Shown here: positions 48,790-57,869 of the stretch, piece after piece
How the letters are laid out: each line of letters begins with the position of its first letter
Numbering within the stretch: position 1 is the first letter of the stretch
Source of the DNA: Sphingobacterium hotanense
GTDB lineage: Bacteria > Bacteroidota > Bacteroidia > Sphingobacteriales > Sphingobacteriaceae
Reading direction: 5' to 3'
DNA: 64,000 nt
Assembly: GCF_008274825.1 (NCBI RefSeq)
Contig: NZ_CP030848.1
Coordinates: forward strand, 434,001 to 498,000
Made by a program: the position numbers and the translations under genes
Notes under the pieces: model-generated
What the model saw: the letters and a program-made list of their open reading frames with translations, nothing else
What the model was told of the DNA's origin: nothing
The model's database searches: none

Positions 48790-49785
48790 CTATTCACTTA
48801 AAGATTTAGAGTCATTATAGAAAATGACATTTTTAAAAAGAGTTGTCATAACAGCATTTAGAATCCTCGGTGGATTGGGATTTATTACTCGTACATTACT
48901 AATTTCTGGAGAAATGTTCGTAAGTATTGAATCTATTTCAAGTCTGTCTACGTGCCAATATGACATCCCGCAAAATACAACTTCATCCGATTCCGTTAGA
49001 GATTTGGCTTGTTCAATAGCACTTTCTCTTACTACACTTGCCCATTTGAAATCCAATCTGCTTGAATCACCTGCAGGAGGTATTATTGCATTTATCTTAT
49101 TTAAGGCATCTAAGCTGGTATATTTAATTTCAAATTCAGAAATATTTCCATCATTAGTATCTGTGTCGTAATCAATTTTAAAATCTTCAACAACCTTTTT
49201 TACTTTATGAACGAAACTAATTGAACCGTGTGGTTTATAGATTTTAAATTTTGAATCGGAATTATTAAAGCAAGCTATATCAAAACTAATATTAAGTTTT
49301 TGAAGGACTTTCTCAAGCCAAATATCATAGTTGAAAGTTACGATGTGAACTTTTCCAATATCAGGAGAATCATTAAGCTTCTTTAGGTAGGATGTCCAAC
49401 CCCAGTTTTCAAGATTTATATTAGGCACATCAATCTGGCTATCATAATGAACAAAAAGAGCATATAAGTATGTTGAAAGCTCGCGGTAGGCTCTTATGTA
49501 TATATTTGATTCGTCACGATTATTTTTCTGTAAAATGTTTGCACAGGTAATTATGTCTTCAATTAATTCAATTGTCTGGTTTGGATCTGAATTAGGTCTC
49601 GCTCCCAAATTCCAGAGATTCGGACAATACTTGTATGACAGGAATCCTGATTGATTATTGCCTGGCCAAGGAACCTTCTCCCCATTTTTAAACAGGTTTC
49701 TTGCATTGATTTCATCAAGTTTTCCTATACTATTGAGAAAGTCCAATGTGAACCCATTTCCTAATATTATGTATATATTCTTCAT
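48790..49785 (-). CDS. SIR2-like protein
   Basis: From the ATG at 49785 (MKNIYIILGNGFTLDFL) the product has 331 residues. An upstream in-frame start at 49827 lies inside the attC4 palindrome and is unlikely. SIR2-like motifs are visible: ILGNGFTLDF near the N-terminus (nucleotide loop), VTFNYDIWLEKVL (the TxNYD element, about 165), YKPHGSISFV (the KLHGS element, about 195) and VVFCGMSYWHVD (about 285). Stand-alone SIR2 effectors degrade NAD in many anti-phage systems. Here it is paired with DUF262 in one cassette. Confidence 0.8.
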   Translation of the reverse strand: MKNIYIILGNGFTLDFLNSIGKLDEINARNLFKNGEKVPWPGNNQSGFLSYKYCPNLWNLGARPNSDPNQTIELIEDIITCANILQKNNRDESNIYIRAYRELSTYLYALFVHYDSQIDVPNINLENWGWTSYLKKLNDSPDIGKVHIVTFNYDIWLEKVLQKLNISFDIACFNNSDSKFKIYKPHGSISFVHKVKKVVEDFKIDYDTDTNDGNISEFEIKYTSLDALNKINAIIPPAGDSSRLDFKWASVVRESAIEQAKSLTESDEVVFCGMSYWHVDRLEIDSILTNISPEISNVRVINPNPPRILNAVMTTLFKNVIFYNDSKSLSE

Positions 49786-49808
49786 TTGGCTGTATTCATT
49801 CGTAATAT

Positions 49809-49948
49809 GGCTACCAACAACGGTCAAGTATAAGAGCAGTAGCGGATTTCAAGGCGATTACTTGTCCGCCACCACCAAAGTTTCTTAGATGCACAGACCT
49901 TGATTTTACCACTTCACCCGCTATTGCTTTTATACAATGTTGTATGCC
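49809..49948 (-). repeat. attC4-like site of the restriction-modification cassette
   Basis: A 140-bp palindrome. Inner arms around CAAGTATAAG and CTTTTATAC. Outer element GTTGTATGCC (49939-49948) is complementary to GGCATACAAC at 56273-56282, which brackets the 6.3-kb five-gene cassette. Confidence 0.85.
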
Positions 49949-50060
49949 CGTGCTTTCTTTTCGTCCGTGCGTTGGGAAAGACACACTTATTGACAAGCTT
50001 TGGCTGGCGCGGCTGGTTTGAGCGGCTTGGCAATGTGTGTGGCTTTGAAGGGTTGGCATA

Positions 50061-52349
50061 TTATCTGATTTTATTTTTCATTAGTTCTGTCAGACTTGTT
50101 GTAAACGGAAATGCTGATGCTCTGCCTGTCGAATAATTTTCCAGGTTTCTGAAATTCCAACTGACGTTCTCAAATTCACTGTCAGTCACAGGTTCTATTT
50201 GAATAACGAGATAGTTATCCTGTGATGGAGAAGGATAACCTTTTCTGATTAAGTCGGCCTTGGAATAAACTTTTGGTCCTTTGCTGACAATCTTCCATAA
50301 GTCACCGGAGTCCGTGTCACCTATAGTGTGAAGTAATAAGTATTTTGAACTTACCGTTTCTTTGTCAAGTATGAGAGACCCTGTTCCTGAACCCATTCTG
50401 AAATTATATAGTCCTTTTTGTTGAATCCAGTTGTATTGTTCCGGTGAGTTGTAATAACCCACCAAAATAAAAGTATCGTCCGGTATTAAGTCTCTGTTGG
50501 TGTTGTAAGGTTCCGGTAGTGGTTCTTTTACAACATTTTCTGATTCAGGCGGATTTTTATAGATGTCAAAAGTTCTGTAAGCAATTTTTTCCCTCTGTGA
50601 TGCACGGTTTATGAAGTGTTCAATTATTTCAAGAATAAATGTTTTCAGTTCTCCGATACCACTGTCTGTTTTAGATGGTTTTACAGGAAATGCTCCAAGT
50701 CCCGGTATAATTTCATGAAATCCTTTTTGGTTGATGGATTTGTCACCAGGGTATAAAACATAAGCACCACCTGTTCTTCTGATAGCATCTTTGTACGCGT
50801 GCATCTTAAGCAGGTCTGCATTTTTGTATATGCCTTTTCTGTTTTCTGCTTTTTCTTCGTCAAGGTCGTTGTCTGTGTTCCGCTCCAGAAAATCGGTCAG
50901 ATTGGCAATTTTGTATTTCGCATCAAAATGAACGTGAACTATGAGTTCCTGTTTTTCCGCTTCGGTTTCTGAAATTCCAAAAGGCCAGAACGAAAGTGTA
51001 TAGTCAGGTCGTAACGTGGTTGTCCAGCTGCCTGAATCGGGATAAGTTTTCTTTCCGCTGAATGAGCGGTTGTAATTAAAACGAATATTCAGTTTTCTAC
51101 TTCCTGAGTCATAAACGCCACGAAGTGCAGTAAATTTGCCCTGCTTAATTTGCAGATTCAAACCGTCAGGCGTTTCTTTTATTAAGTCTGAAATGTCTTT
51201 GGGTTCTATATCAAAGATGGATTGAAACAAATCGAGCAGTTTGAAAAATAGCCAATATTCATAAAGTGTGGCAATATCTTTTTTCCCTCCGCTGTAAATA
51301 TCATCACCGCCTTTCCAGATAAGTTTGGCTGCAAGGTCAAACATGAGCCATACACGCAATACTTCACGGTAACCTTCTTTTCGCTGCAACACCGGACTGT
51401 TCAGCTTTAATGTTGTTGGTCTTGAAATGTCTTTGAAAAGAGTATGATGCAATTGACCTTCCAGTTCACGAATCAATAATTCTGACTCGTTTTCCATTTT
51501 CTTGTGTCTGAACTCTTTTGCCTTGTTGTTTATGTCTGTGCAAAATTTCAGGAAGTTTTCAAGCGCATGTTTTATGAAACGATTCTCAGGAGTATCAACT
51601 GAATCTGTTTTTCTGATGGTTGTGATTCGTTCCGGCAATGTACCAATGCCATAGCTTCTCAAATAATGACTTTCAGGCAACTTAGTTCGCTTGCTGCCTT
51701 TCAGTATTTCTTTAATGTTGGTGTTTGAAAATCTTCTTGCGTTGCGAATGTCTTTTTCTTCCGTGGTTTCTGTCCATTTTGTTACGGGTGCAGTCACAAT
51801 TCGGTGAATAGCTTCGGCAAACTCGTCAGTTCCAATTACTGACTTAATGAAGGCAAATTTCTGATAAAGTGTCTGACTGTCTTTGATGTAATCAATTTCA
51901 AAATGTTGCGAAACCGGTGAATTTGCCTGCAACAAAAGGTCCGTACATTTTTCGGTAATCAGTTCCAGCATATCGCGGTAATCATCGCGATAACCTGATT
52001 TTATTGATTGAACCTCTAATTCGACTTTGCAGCATTCCTGATTGGATTCTTTTTCCAATAATGGAATCGAAAGGGTTCCTACGAAAATATTTGGAGAAAT
52101 TGTTCCTAGATTTTTGGTTCTCTTGTGCTGTTGTATGATGTTTTCGCCAACATCACCCAAAATAAAATCAGGGTCGCTGATTTGAAAATCATAGTAACAA
52201 CCTTCGACCAGTTGAAATCGGGCTTCATTATGCTCACTAGAGTTTTCTTCTGCATCAAACAACGAATCAGGCCTGCGGGCATCTATCCAGAGCCGTAAAC
52301 CTTCCTGAATGGAATCAAGTTTGATTTCTATGTTTGATACTGACTTCAT
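50061..52349 (-). CDS. McrC-like DUF2357 nuclease subunit
   Basis: A 762-residue protein. The central part matches DUF2357 (RTKLPESHYLRSYGIGTLPERI, then ENRFIKHALENFLKFC, about residues 220-270). A PD-(D/E)xK-type nuclease core follows (LRPDYTLSF about 440 and HVHFDAKYKI about 465). DUF2357 proteins are the McrC-like partners of McrB-like motor ATPases, and in LlaJI or BsuMI-type systems they form the restriction subunit. The gene lies 3 bases from the McrB-like gene and is the last of the five-gene operon. The call is good; which DNA it cuts is not known. Confidence 0.82.
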   Translation of the reverse strand: MKSVSNIEIKLDSIQEGLRLWIDARRPDSLFDAEENSSEHNEARFQLVEGCYYDFQISDPDFILGDVGENIIQQHKRTKNLGTISPNIFVGTLSIPLLEKESNQECCKVELEVQSIKSGYRDDYRDMLELITEKCTDLLLQANSPVSQHFEIDYIKDSQTLYQKFAFIKSVIGTDEFAEAIHRIVTAPVTKWTETTEEKDIRNARRFSNTNIKEILKGSKRTKLPESHYLRSYGIGTLPERITTIRKTDSVDTPENRFIKHALENFLKFCTDINNKAKEFRHKKMENESELLIRELEGQLHHTLFKDISRPTTLKLNSPVLQRKEGYREVLRVWLMFDLAAKLIWKGGDDIYSGGKKDIATLYEYWLFFKLLDLFQSIFDIEPKDISDLIKETPDGLNLQIKQGKFTALRGVYDSGSRKLNIRFNYNRSFSGKKTYPDSGSWTTTLRPDYTLSFWPFGISETEAEKQELIVHVHFDAKYKIANLTDFLERNTDNDLDEEKAENRKGIYKNADLLKMHAYKDAIRRTGGAYVLYPGDKSINQKGFHEIIPGLGAFPVKPSKTDSGIGELKTFILEIIEHFINRASQREKIAYRTFDIYKNPPESENVVKEPLPEPYNTNRDLIPDDTFILVGYYNSPEQYNWIQQKGLYNFRMGSGTGSLILDKETVSSKYLLLHTIGDTDSGDLWKIVSKGPKVYSKADLIRKGYPSPSQDNYLVIQIEPVTDSEFENVSWNFRNLENYSTGRASAFPFTTSLTELMKNKIR

Positions 52350-52352
52350 TTA

Positions 52353-54350
52353 TTACGCTTCAGCAAAACTGGCAAAACCGTTATCAATTGCTCCCCGATA
52401 CATGCGTGTTATTTTTTCAAGGGAAAGCGGATAAAGCACATTTGCGCCATTGAAATCAAAGTCAGCGTTTTCAAAAACATCTTTAATGATTTTGACATCA
52501 CCGGCTATGCAAAATGAGCCCAACGTTTCCAATACCGGACACAACTTTCTGCGTGAACCGTGCAGCTTGGGCAATAGCTTCTGTATGATAGCAACATCAA
52601 TCTTTTGATTGGTTGTAAGCGTATTATCCAAAACAGTAAGCTGATGAATCAAACGCAGAATTTCTGTTGCACTGCGGTAGCCAAATTCTGCTCCGGTTTT
52701 CTTTAACTCGCCAAAGAACTGAACCAAAGCCGCATTGATTTCGGTAATATCAGCGGTTGCAAATTCTCTGCTTGCAGTCATTTCCAGAAAGTTCTTAGCC
52801 ATACCGGCTCCTTTGCCGGTAAGGGCATCCATGTTAATGTCTCTGATATTGCTGAGAAAGTTTTTCATTTCATCCTGCGTAACCCTGAACTCAATGGTAT
52901 TGGCTCTGTCGAGCACCTTAGGGCTGAACATGTTTGTAGTTTCATCAATGTTCACGGTGCCGATGATGAACAGATTGGAAGGAACCTTCAATTTTGCTGG
53001 AACACCGTTTTGTACCGTTCCTTCAGCATACAACGGAATTTCTTCCTTTGATTCCATTACACTCAGAAAGTCGGCAAAATACCGTTCTACATGGCTCAGA
53101 TTCATTTCGTCCAAGATCAGAAAATGCGGCAGGTCGGGCTGATTGTTGGCCTGAATAATTAAGTCAAGTACTCCACTATCGGGCTTCACATATTCTTCAG
53201 ACTTCAGTGCATTGGGATAACCCAGCAAAGGTTCACGGTTGGTCCAGTCGGCACCCACAGGGATAATTCGATACTGACTTTCATCCTGACAAATCCACTG
53301 CACAAAAGCCTGTGCCAGTTTAGTTTTACCGGAACCGGAAAGACCAGTTAGGATGACGAAAGGTTTGGTGAGAAGAGAGGCTGTAAATCTTGTGATTAAT
53401 TTGTTTGAATAACTTAATCCGGAAAATTCAAGTTCAGTAAGGAAATTTTCAATAACAAACTTTACATTGGGTACATTTTCAAGTTTTATCAGATAGTAAA
53501 TTCCATCTTTTCTTTTAATGCGAAATTCCGGATATTTCTTCTCAAAAAAGAATTTTAAATTAGAAAAAGAAAGGCTATAGTCACCTTCGCCATTCCATTG
53601 AGTTGTAAAATAATAGAACTTATTGCTTTCAATAAGAATAGGTTCCTCAAAATATCGAATAGTGTTTGAAGATGTAAGAGATTCTTTAGTTTGTAATGAC
53701 GAAAATTCGCCAATTAGTCTTTTGAATATGTCAAAATCATGCGAAATGAAATTAACTCCATTTATTACAGATGCATTTTGTTTTGTGGAATCAAGTATTT
53801 CATGCCAATCATTTCCAAAGAAATATGTAAAAATATACTTTGCGAATTCTCTTATTGATTTGTCTTTATAGGCAACATTTTCTTGTTGGGTTGTTGAATT
53901 TGCAGATTCTTCTTTTGGTAAATATAGTTGTGCTAATTTGTTTAGTTTATCAAATGCATTTTCAAGAGGACCATCTTCTATTTCCATATATTGATCTGTA
54001 TCAATATTTTCTAGTTTAGGTGAATTGGCCCAAGCAATAATTTTACTAATTGTCGTAAACAATGGTTTAGTTTGAACTGTGGACATTGCATTTGCAGGTC
54101 CATCTGAATAAAATTCACTACCTAAGTCTCTCCATTCCTTTTCAATATAGTTTTTATGAGCCCTAAAGGAATTAATATTCGACTTAATATCTTTAATGAT
54201 TGTGATAAAAGAATCAAGACCAAGTGTAAATTCTTTTACGGTTCCTCTTTTACCGGAATTACTAAACGTAATATTTCCTCCAACATCACTTTGTGTTGCA
54301 GTGAATGACGATGAGGAATTTTTGCTTTCCAAATATTCTTTAAGTGTCAT
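52353..54350 (-). CDS. McrB-like AAA+ motor subunit
   Basis: A 665-residue protein. The AAA+ domain is in the C-terminal half: Walker A ILTGLSGSGKTKLAQ (about residues 335-349), Walker B HFLILDEMNLSHVERYF (about 415), and the sensor part IGTVNIDETTNMFSPKVLDRANT. The N-terminal 300 residues should carry the DNA-specificity domain and are poorly conserved. This is the GTP/ATP-driven translocase partner of the McrC-like protein. Its start overlaps the methyltransferase stop by 4 bases (ATGA type), so it is translationally coupled. Confidence 0.9.
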   Translation of the reverse strand: MTLKEYLESKNSSSSFTATQSDVGGNITFSNSGKRGTVKEFTLGLDSFITIIKDIKSNINSFRAHKNYIEKEWRDLGSEFYSDGPANAMSTVQTKPLFTTISKIIAWANSPKLENIDTDQYMEIEDGPLENAFDKLNKLAQLYLPKEESANSTTQQENVAYKDKSIREFAKYIFTYFFGNDWHEILDSTKQNASVINGVNFISHDFDIFKRLIGEFSSLQTKESLTSSNTIRYFEEPILIESNKFYYFTTQWNGEGDYSLSFSNLKFFFEKKYPEFRIKRKDGIYYLIKLENVPNVKFVIENFLTELEFSGLSYSNKLITRFTASLLTKPFVILTGLSGSGKTKLAQAFVQWICQDESQYRIIPVGADWTNREPLLGYPNALKSEEYVKPDSGVLDLIIQANNQPDLPHFLILDEMNLSHVERYFADFLSVMESKEEIPLYAEGTVQNGVPAKLKVPSNLFIIGTVNIDETTNMFSPKVLDRANTIEFRVTQDEMKNFLSNIRDINMDALTGKGAGMAKNFLEMTASREFATADITEINAALVQFFGELKKTGAEFGYRSATEILRLIHQLTVLDNTLTTNQKIDVAIIQKLLPKLHGSRRKLCPVLETLGSFCIAGDVKIIKDVFENADFDFNGANVLYPLSLEKITRMYRGAIDNGFASFAEA

Positions 54351-55453
54351 ATTGATAAAAGTTGACTTATGATTTCTTTTGCGAGAGTTTTTACAACAGG
54401 AACAGAAACACTATTCCCAAACTGTTTGTAAGCTTGGTTGTCCGAAACGGGTATTTCATACCAACTATCTATAGGATAGCCTTGCAGCCTGGCTGCCTCA
54501 AATGGATGAAGCTTTCTTGGTCTGTCCGCTCTTCCGTTATTTCCTGTTTGTTCTATGAGAATTTCACTACCGTCTTTATAGTACCTTGCTGAAATGGTAC
54601 TTGTATAGGGCGATTTGGCATTAAAAAGTGAATAGCCAAAGCCATTACCTTTTTCTGCATGTTCAATTCTTCTTCGTTTATGTCCTGACCAAAGCTTTTC
54701 TGAAATTGTATATGTCTTCTTATACTTTTTCTCAAGTTTTTCCAATTCTTTATCCTTTAAGAGAATATCACCAACGAAAATTCTTTTTGCTTCCTCGTCT
54801 CGTTTCTCTTTTTCAAAAATTACTTCATTGTCTTCGGTTAGCCCAAATGGAAATTTAAAGTCAGTCTTTTTTATTGCATCTTTGTACCATGCTACTATGA
54901 AAATTCTTTCTCTGTTTTGAGGAACGCCAAAGTGTTTACTGTTCAGAACTTCAGCGGCAACTTCATATCCCAATTCGTTTAGAGTTCGCTTTATAACTTT
55001 GAATGTGTTACCCTTGTCATGGTTTTTAAAACCTTTGACATTTTCTAAAAGAAGAATTTTAGGTATTGAAACTTTTTTATTGAGTTTGTTTGCTTCAATT
55101 TTAGACTTGACAATTTCTTTGATATTGAAAAACAAGGTTCCTCTTGTGTCATCAAATCCTTTTTTTAAGCCTGCATGTGAAAATGGCTGGCATGGAAAGC
55201 CCGCACATAAAATATCAAAATCAGGAATCTTAGAATAATCAAGTTTTGGGTCGGTTATGTCTTCATTAAAATTTCCGTTTTCAAAAATCTCTGGGGAAAT
55301 TTTAATGAAGTTATGTTCATAAGTTTGGCGGGCAAATTTGTCAATCTCTGAAGCGAAAACACATCTGCCACCATTCTCATGCATGGCGATATGAAATCCT
55401 CCAATTCCGGCAAACAGGTCAATGAATCTGAATTCCTTTTTCTTTTTGGCCAT
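54347..55453 (-). CDS. C5-cytosine DNA methyltransferase
   Basis: A 368-residue enzyme with the ordered motifs of the Dcm/M.HhaI class: DLFAGIGGFHIAM (motif I, SAM binding), ASEIDKFARQTY (motif II), CAGFPCQPFSHAG (motif IV with the catalytic Cys), LLLENVKGF (motif VI), FGVPQNRERIFIVAW (motif VIII) and GNSVSVPVVKTLA (motif X). The variable region around residues 250-320 would set the target sequence, which I cannot predict. It lies between vsr and the McrB-like gene, so it should protect host DNA from the McrBC-like nuclease. Confidence 0.95.
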   Translation of the reverse strand: MAKKKKEFRFIDLFAGIGGFHIAMHENGGRCVFASEIDKFARQTYEHNFIKISPEIFENGNFNEDITDPKLDYSKIPDFDILCAGFPCQPFSHAGLKKGFDDTRGTLFFNIKEIVKSKIEANKLNKKVSIPKILLLENVKGFKNHDKGNTFKVIKRTLNELGYEVAAEVLNSKHFGVPQNRERIFIVAWYKDAIKKTDFKFPFGLTEDNEVIFEKEKRDEEAKRIFVGDILLKDKELEKLEKKYKKTYTISEKLWSGHKRRRIEHAEKGNGFGYSLFNAKSPYTSTISARYYKDGSEILIEQTGNNGRADRPRKLHPFEAARLQGYPIDSWYEIPVSDNQAYKQFGNSVSVPVVKTLAKEIISQLLSI

Positions 55454-55882
55454 TTAGTTTTTAGCTTCTTTAGTTATTGTAAACAAAATATTTTCAAGCG
55501 TTGTATTTCTTTTCTCCGGTTTTAACTCACATTCCCAAATGACTGTTGAGTTCCATCCGCTTTCTTTCAAATCCTTCATTGCTTTGATGTCCCTTTTTAT
55601 TGTTTCTTCAATTTTATCCCGCCACCATTCAGTTCTTGTTTTAGGCAACACAAAATACTTGCATCCTTTATGTCCATGCCAGAAACAACCGTTCACAAAA
55701 ATTACTGTATGATATTTAGCAAGCGTTAAATCGGGTTTTCCTGGCAAGTTTTTGTTGTGCAGTCTGTATCTTATGCCGTGCGCATGGAGATACTTCCTCA
55801 AAAGCATTTCTGGCTTTGTGTCAGTTCCCTTAATTCTGCTCATGTTGTAGCTACGGGTTGCCTTGTCGTGTACATCTGCCAT
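55454..55882 (-). CDS. vsr: Very-short-patch-repair (Vsr) endonuclease
   Basis: A 142-residue enzyme with the family signature MSRIKGTDTKPEMLLRKYLH near the N-terminus, LPGKPDLTLAKYHTVIFVNG and CFWHGHKGCKYFVLP (zinc-binding and catalytic region), and late WNSTVIWECEL. Vsr nicks next to T:G mismatches caused by deamination of 5-methylcytosine, so it is a natural companion of the C5-methyltransferase next to it (1 base apart). It confirms that the methyltransferase makes 5-methylcytosine. Confidence 0.95.
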   Translation of the reverse strand: MADVHDKATRSYNMSRIKGTDTKPEMLLRKYLHAHGIRYRLHNKNLPGKPDLTLAKYHTVIFVNGCFWHGHKGCKYFVLPKTRTEWWRDKIEETIKRDIKAMKDLKESGWNSTVIWECELKPEKRNTTLENILFTITKEAKN

Positions 55883-55884
55883 AC

Positions 55885-56079
55885 TTATTTCTTAGTGGAA
55901 ACAATTAACTCCTTGATATCCACATCAAGAATATTTGCAATCTCTGTCAATACTTCAAGTCTTGGTTGTTGTCGGTTTTTAACATAGCCGTTCACCATGT
56001 TGTAACTTTTTCCAAGCTTGTCAGCCAACCAAGTTTGCTTAATTCCTTTCTCTTCAAGTACTTCCTTTATTCGGTTCAT
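55885..56079 (-). CDS. XRE-type helix-turn-helix regulator
   Basis: A 64-residue Cro/C1-type helix-turn-helix protein (IKEVLEEKGIKQTWLADKLG, then SYNMVNGYVKNRQQPR). It stands at the head of the restriction-modification operon, two bases before vsr. In many type II systems a small controller (C) protein at this position delays restriction after entry into a new host. That role is likely but inferred. No C-box was identified in the 190 bp upstream, although an inverted repeat is present around 56,180-56,240. Confidence 0.85.
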   Translation of the reverse strand: MNRIKEVLEEKGIKQTWLADKLGKSYNMVNGYVKNRQQPRLEVLTEIANILDVDIKELIVSTKK

Positions 56080-56272
56080 TTCCGCATAAATTTAAGCTGC
56101 TAAAATAGCCCAAATATTTCTATTATCTCATTTTTCAATATAAATATCATTCGTTTCCTTGTTAGTCTGTCCGAGCGTGGGCAAAAAAATAGGCTCTTTT
56201 GGTTTTTTTGCGTTTGGCTTGTGGGTCGGCAAAAACCAAATGTGCCTATTTGCGCGTTGGCTTTTTCAGCAT

Positions 56273-56411
56273 GGCATACAACGTTTCTCAGCTATACGCA
56301 GGCAGGGATTTTAACCACTGAACTTCCTACGAAGAACTGAACTTCAAATTTACCACTTTCCTGTCTTACGAAGCACGAACCCCCTGCTTGCGTATAGGTG
56401 ATGTTATGCGG
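56273..56411 (-). repeat. attC5-like site of the erm(F) cassette
   Basis: A 139-bp palindrome. Inner arms CTATACGCAGGCAGGG and CCCTGCTTGCGTATAG. Outer element GTTATGCGG (56403-56411) is complementary to CCGCATAA at 57569-57576. Confidence 0.85.
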
Positions 56412-56709
56412 TCGGCTTTCATTTTCTCTTCTTTCTCGTTAATTTGTCAAGCAAAGTTACTAAATTTGCAGTCAAGCAATTTCAATTTTTGAATTATGTA
56501 TTTCAGCAGACCTTGGACTTCTATCTAAGTGATAGGCAGTCCTGAATAAATTCCAATCAATCTTTTAGGGCAAGACAATCAGTCTATGCTTTGTGTGTGC
56601 TGTCATTTTTTTTGATGGCATTGCTTTGTCGTAGTTGCTCTGTCGGGTAATACTGTCTATTCACTTCTCTGTGATTTGAATTCAAGTATTCACCTGTAAG
56701 AAGTTACTA
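56412..56709. other. Upstream region of erm(F)
   Basis: No gene is seen in these 298 bases. No IS4351-like end was recognised. An AAGAAG stretch (about 56,699) precedes the erm(F) ATG. Confidence 0.5.
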
Positions 56710-57510
56710 ATGACAAAAAAGAAATTGCCCGTTCGTTTTACGGGTCAGCACTTTACTATTGATAAAGTGCTAATAAAAGATGCAATAAGACAAGCAAATA
56801 TAAGTAATCAGGATACGGTTTTAGATATTGGGGCAGGCAAGGGGTTTCTTACTGTTCATTTACTAAAAATCGCCAACAATGTTGTTGCTATTGAAAACGA
56901 CACAGCTTTGGTTGAACATTTACGAAAATTATTTTCTGATGCCCGAAATGTTCAAGTTGTCGGTTGTGATTTTAGGAATTTTGCAGTTCCGAAATTTCCT
57001 TTCAAAGTGGTGTCAAATATTCCTTATGGCATTACTTCCGATATTTTCAAAATCCTGATGTTTGAGAGTCTTGGAAATTTTCTGGGAGGTTCCATTGTCC
57101 TTCAGTTAGAACCTACACAAAAGTTATTTTCGAGGAAGCTTTACAATCCATATACCGTTTTCTATCATACTTTTTTTGATTTGAAACTTGTCTATGAGGT
57201 AGGTCCTGAAAGTTTCTTGCCACCGCCAACTGTCAAATCAGCCCTGTTAAACATTAAAAGAAAACACTTATTTTTTGATTTTAAGTTTAAAGCCAAATAC
57301 TTAGCATTTATTTCCTGTCTGTTAGAGAAACCTGATTTATCTGTAAAAACAGCTTTAAAGTCGATTTTCAGGAAAAGTCAGGTCAGGTCAATTTCGGAAA
57401 AATTCGGTTTAAACCTTAATGCTCAAATTGTTTGTTTGTCTCCAAGTCAATGGGTAAACTGTTTTTTGGAAATGCTGGAAGTTGTCCCTGAAAAATTTCA
57501 TCCTTCGTAG
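56710..57510 (+). CDS. erm(F): 23S rRNA adenine-N6-methyltransferase Erm(F)
   Basis: A 266-residue enzyme that dimethylates A2058 of 23S rRNA and gives macrolide, lincosamide and streptogramin B resistance. Motifs: VLDIGAGKGFLTVHLLK (SAM-binding, about residues 37-53), NIPYGITSDIFK (catalytic NxPY, about 101-112) and PPPTVKSALLNIKR (about 170). To my memory of the known protein it is almost identical to Erm(F), with Val at SQWVNCF where I recall Leu. It lies on the plus strand, opposite to most cassette genes, inside its own attC-bounded cassette. Tn4351/IS4351 ends were not seen. Confidence 0.95.
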   Translation: MTKKKLPVRFTGQHFTIDKVLIKDAIRQANISNQDTVLDIGAGKGFLTVHLLKIANNVVAIENDTALVEHLRKLFSDARNVQVVGCDFRNFAVPKFPFKVVSNIPYGITSDIFKILMFESLGNFLGGSIVLQLEPTQKLFSRKLYNPYTVFYHTFFDLKLVYEVGPESFLPPPTVKSALLNIKRKHLFFDFKFKAKYLAFISCLLEKPDLSVKTALKSIFRKSQVRSISEKFGLNLNAQIVCLSPSQWVNCFLEMLEVVPEKFHPS

Positions 57511-57576
57511 TTCAAAGTCGGGTGGTTGTCAAGATGATTTTTTTGGTTTGGTGTCGTCTTTTAAGCTGCCGCATAA

Positions 57577-57736
57577 TGGCTCGGCGAATTGGCGAAGTAG
57601 CGAAGCTGTATCGAAGATACAAAAGCGGAGCTATTTAGCCAAGTCGCTTGTTGTAAGCAGTCCGCGAAGCGGCGGCTTACGGCAAGCGACGTAAGTCGCC
57701 GAGCCATTGTTAGCAAGGAGCGCAGCGGATTGCTAA
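57577..57736 (-). repeat. Geneless 160-bp cassette, copy 1
   Basis: Read on the minus strand it starts TTAGCAA, soon followed by the complementary TTGCTAAC, then a large palindrome with outer arms AATGGCTCGGCGA and TCGCCGAGCCA. It is identical to the copies at 58766, 59978 and 61362. It sits between the aadS and erm(F) cassettes. Its palindrome ends A^TT instead of G^TT. Confidence 0.85.
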
Positions 57737-57865
57737 CGTGCCGCGTATTGGCGATGGGCGGGATTTTTAGCACTGAACTTTAATCGAAGAACAGAAGTTG
57801 AATTTTGCACTTCCGTTGATACGAAGCCGTTCAGCCCGCCTATTGCCAATACGATGTTGTACGAC
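57730..57865 (-). repeat. attC6-like site of the aadS cassette
   Basis: A palindrome of about 136 bp. Inner arms CGTATTGGCGATGGGCGGG and CCCGCCTATTGCCAATACG. Outer element GTTGTACGAC (57856-57865) is complementary to GTCGTACAA at 58757-58765. Confidence 0.85.
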
Positions 57866-57869
57866 GTAG

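Noticed and set aside
49811..50059. A short minus-strand frame between the SIR2-like gene and the McrC-like gene
   Set aside because: It overlaps the attC4 palindrome and has no protein-like composition.
56412..57576. erm(F) as part of Tn4351 or a CTnDOT-like element
   Set aside because: No IS4351 or conjugative-transposon genes or ends are visible on either side; the flanks are cassette boundaries instead.
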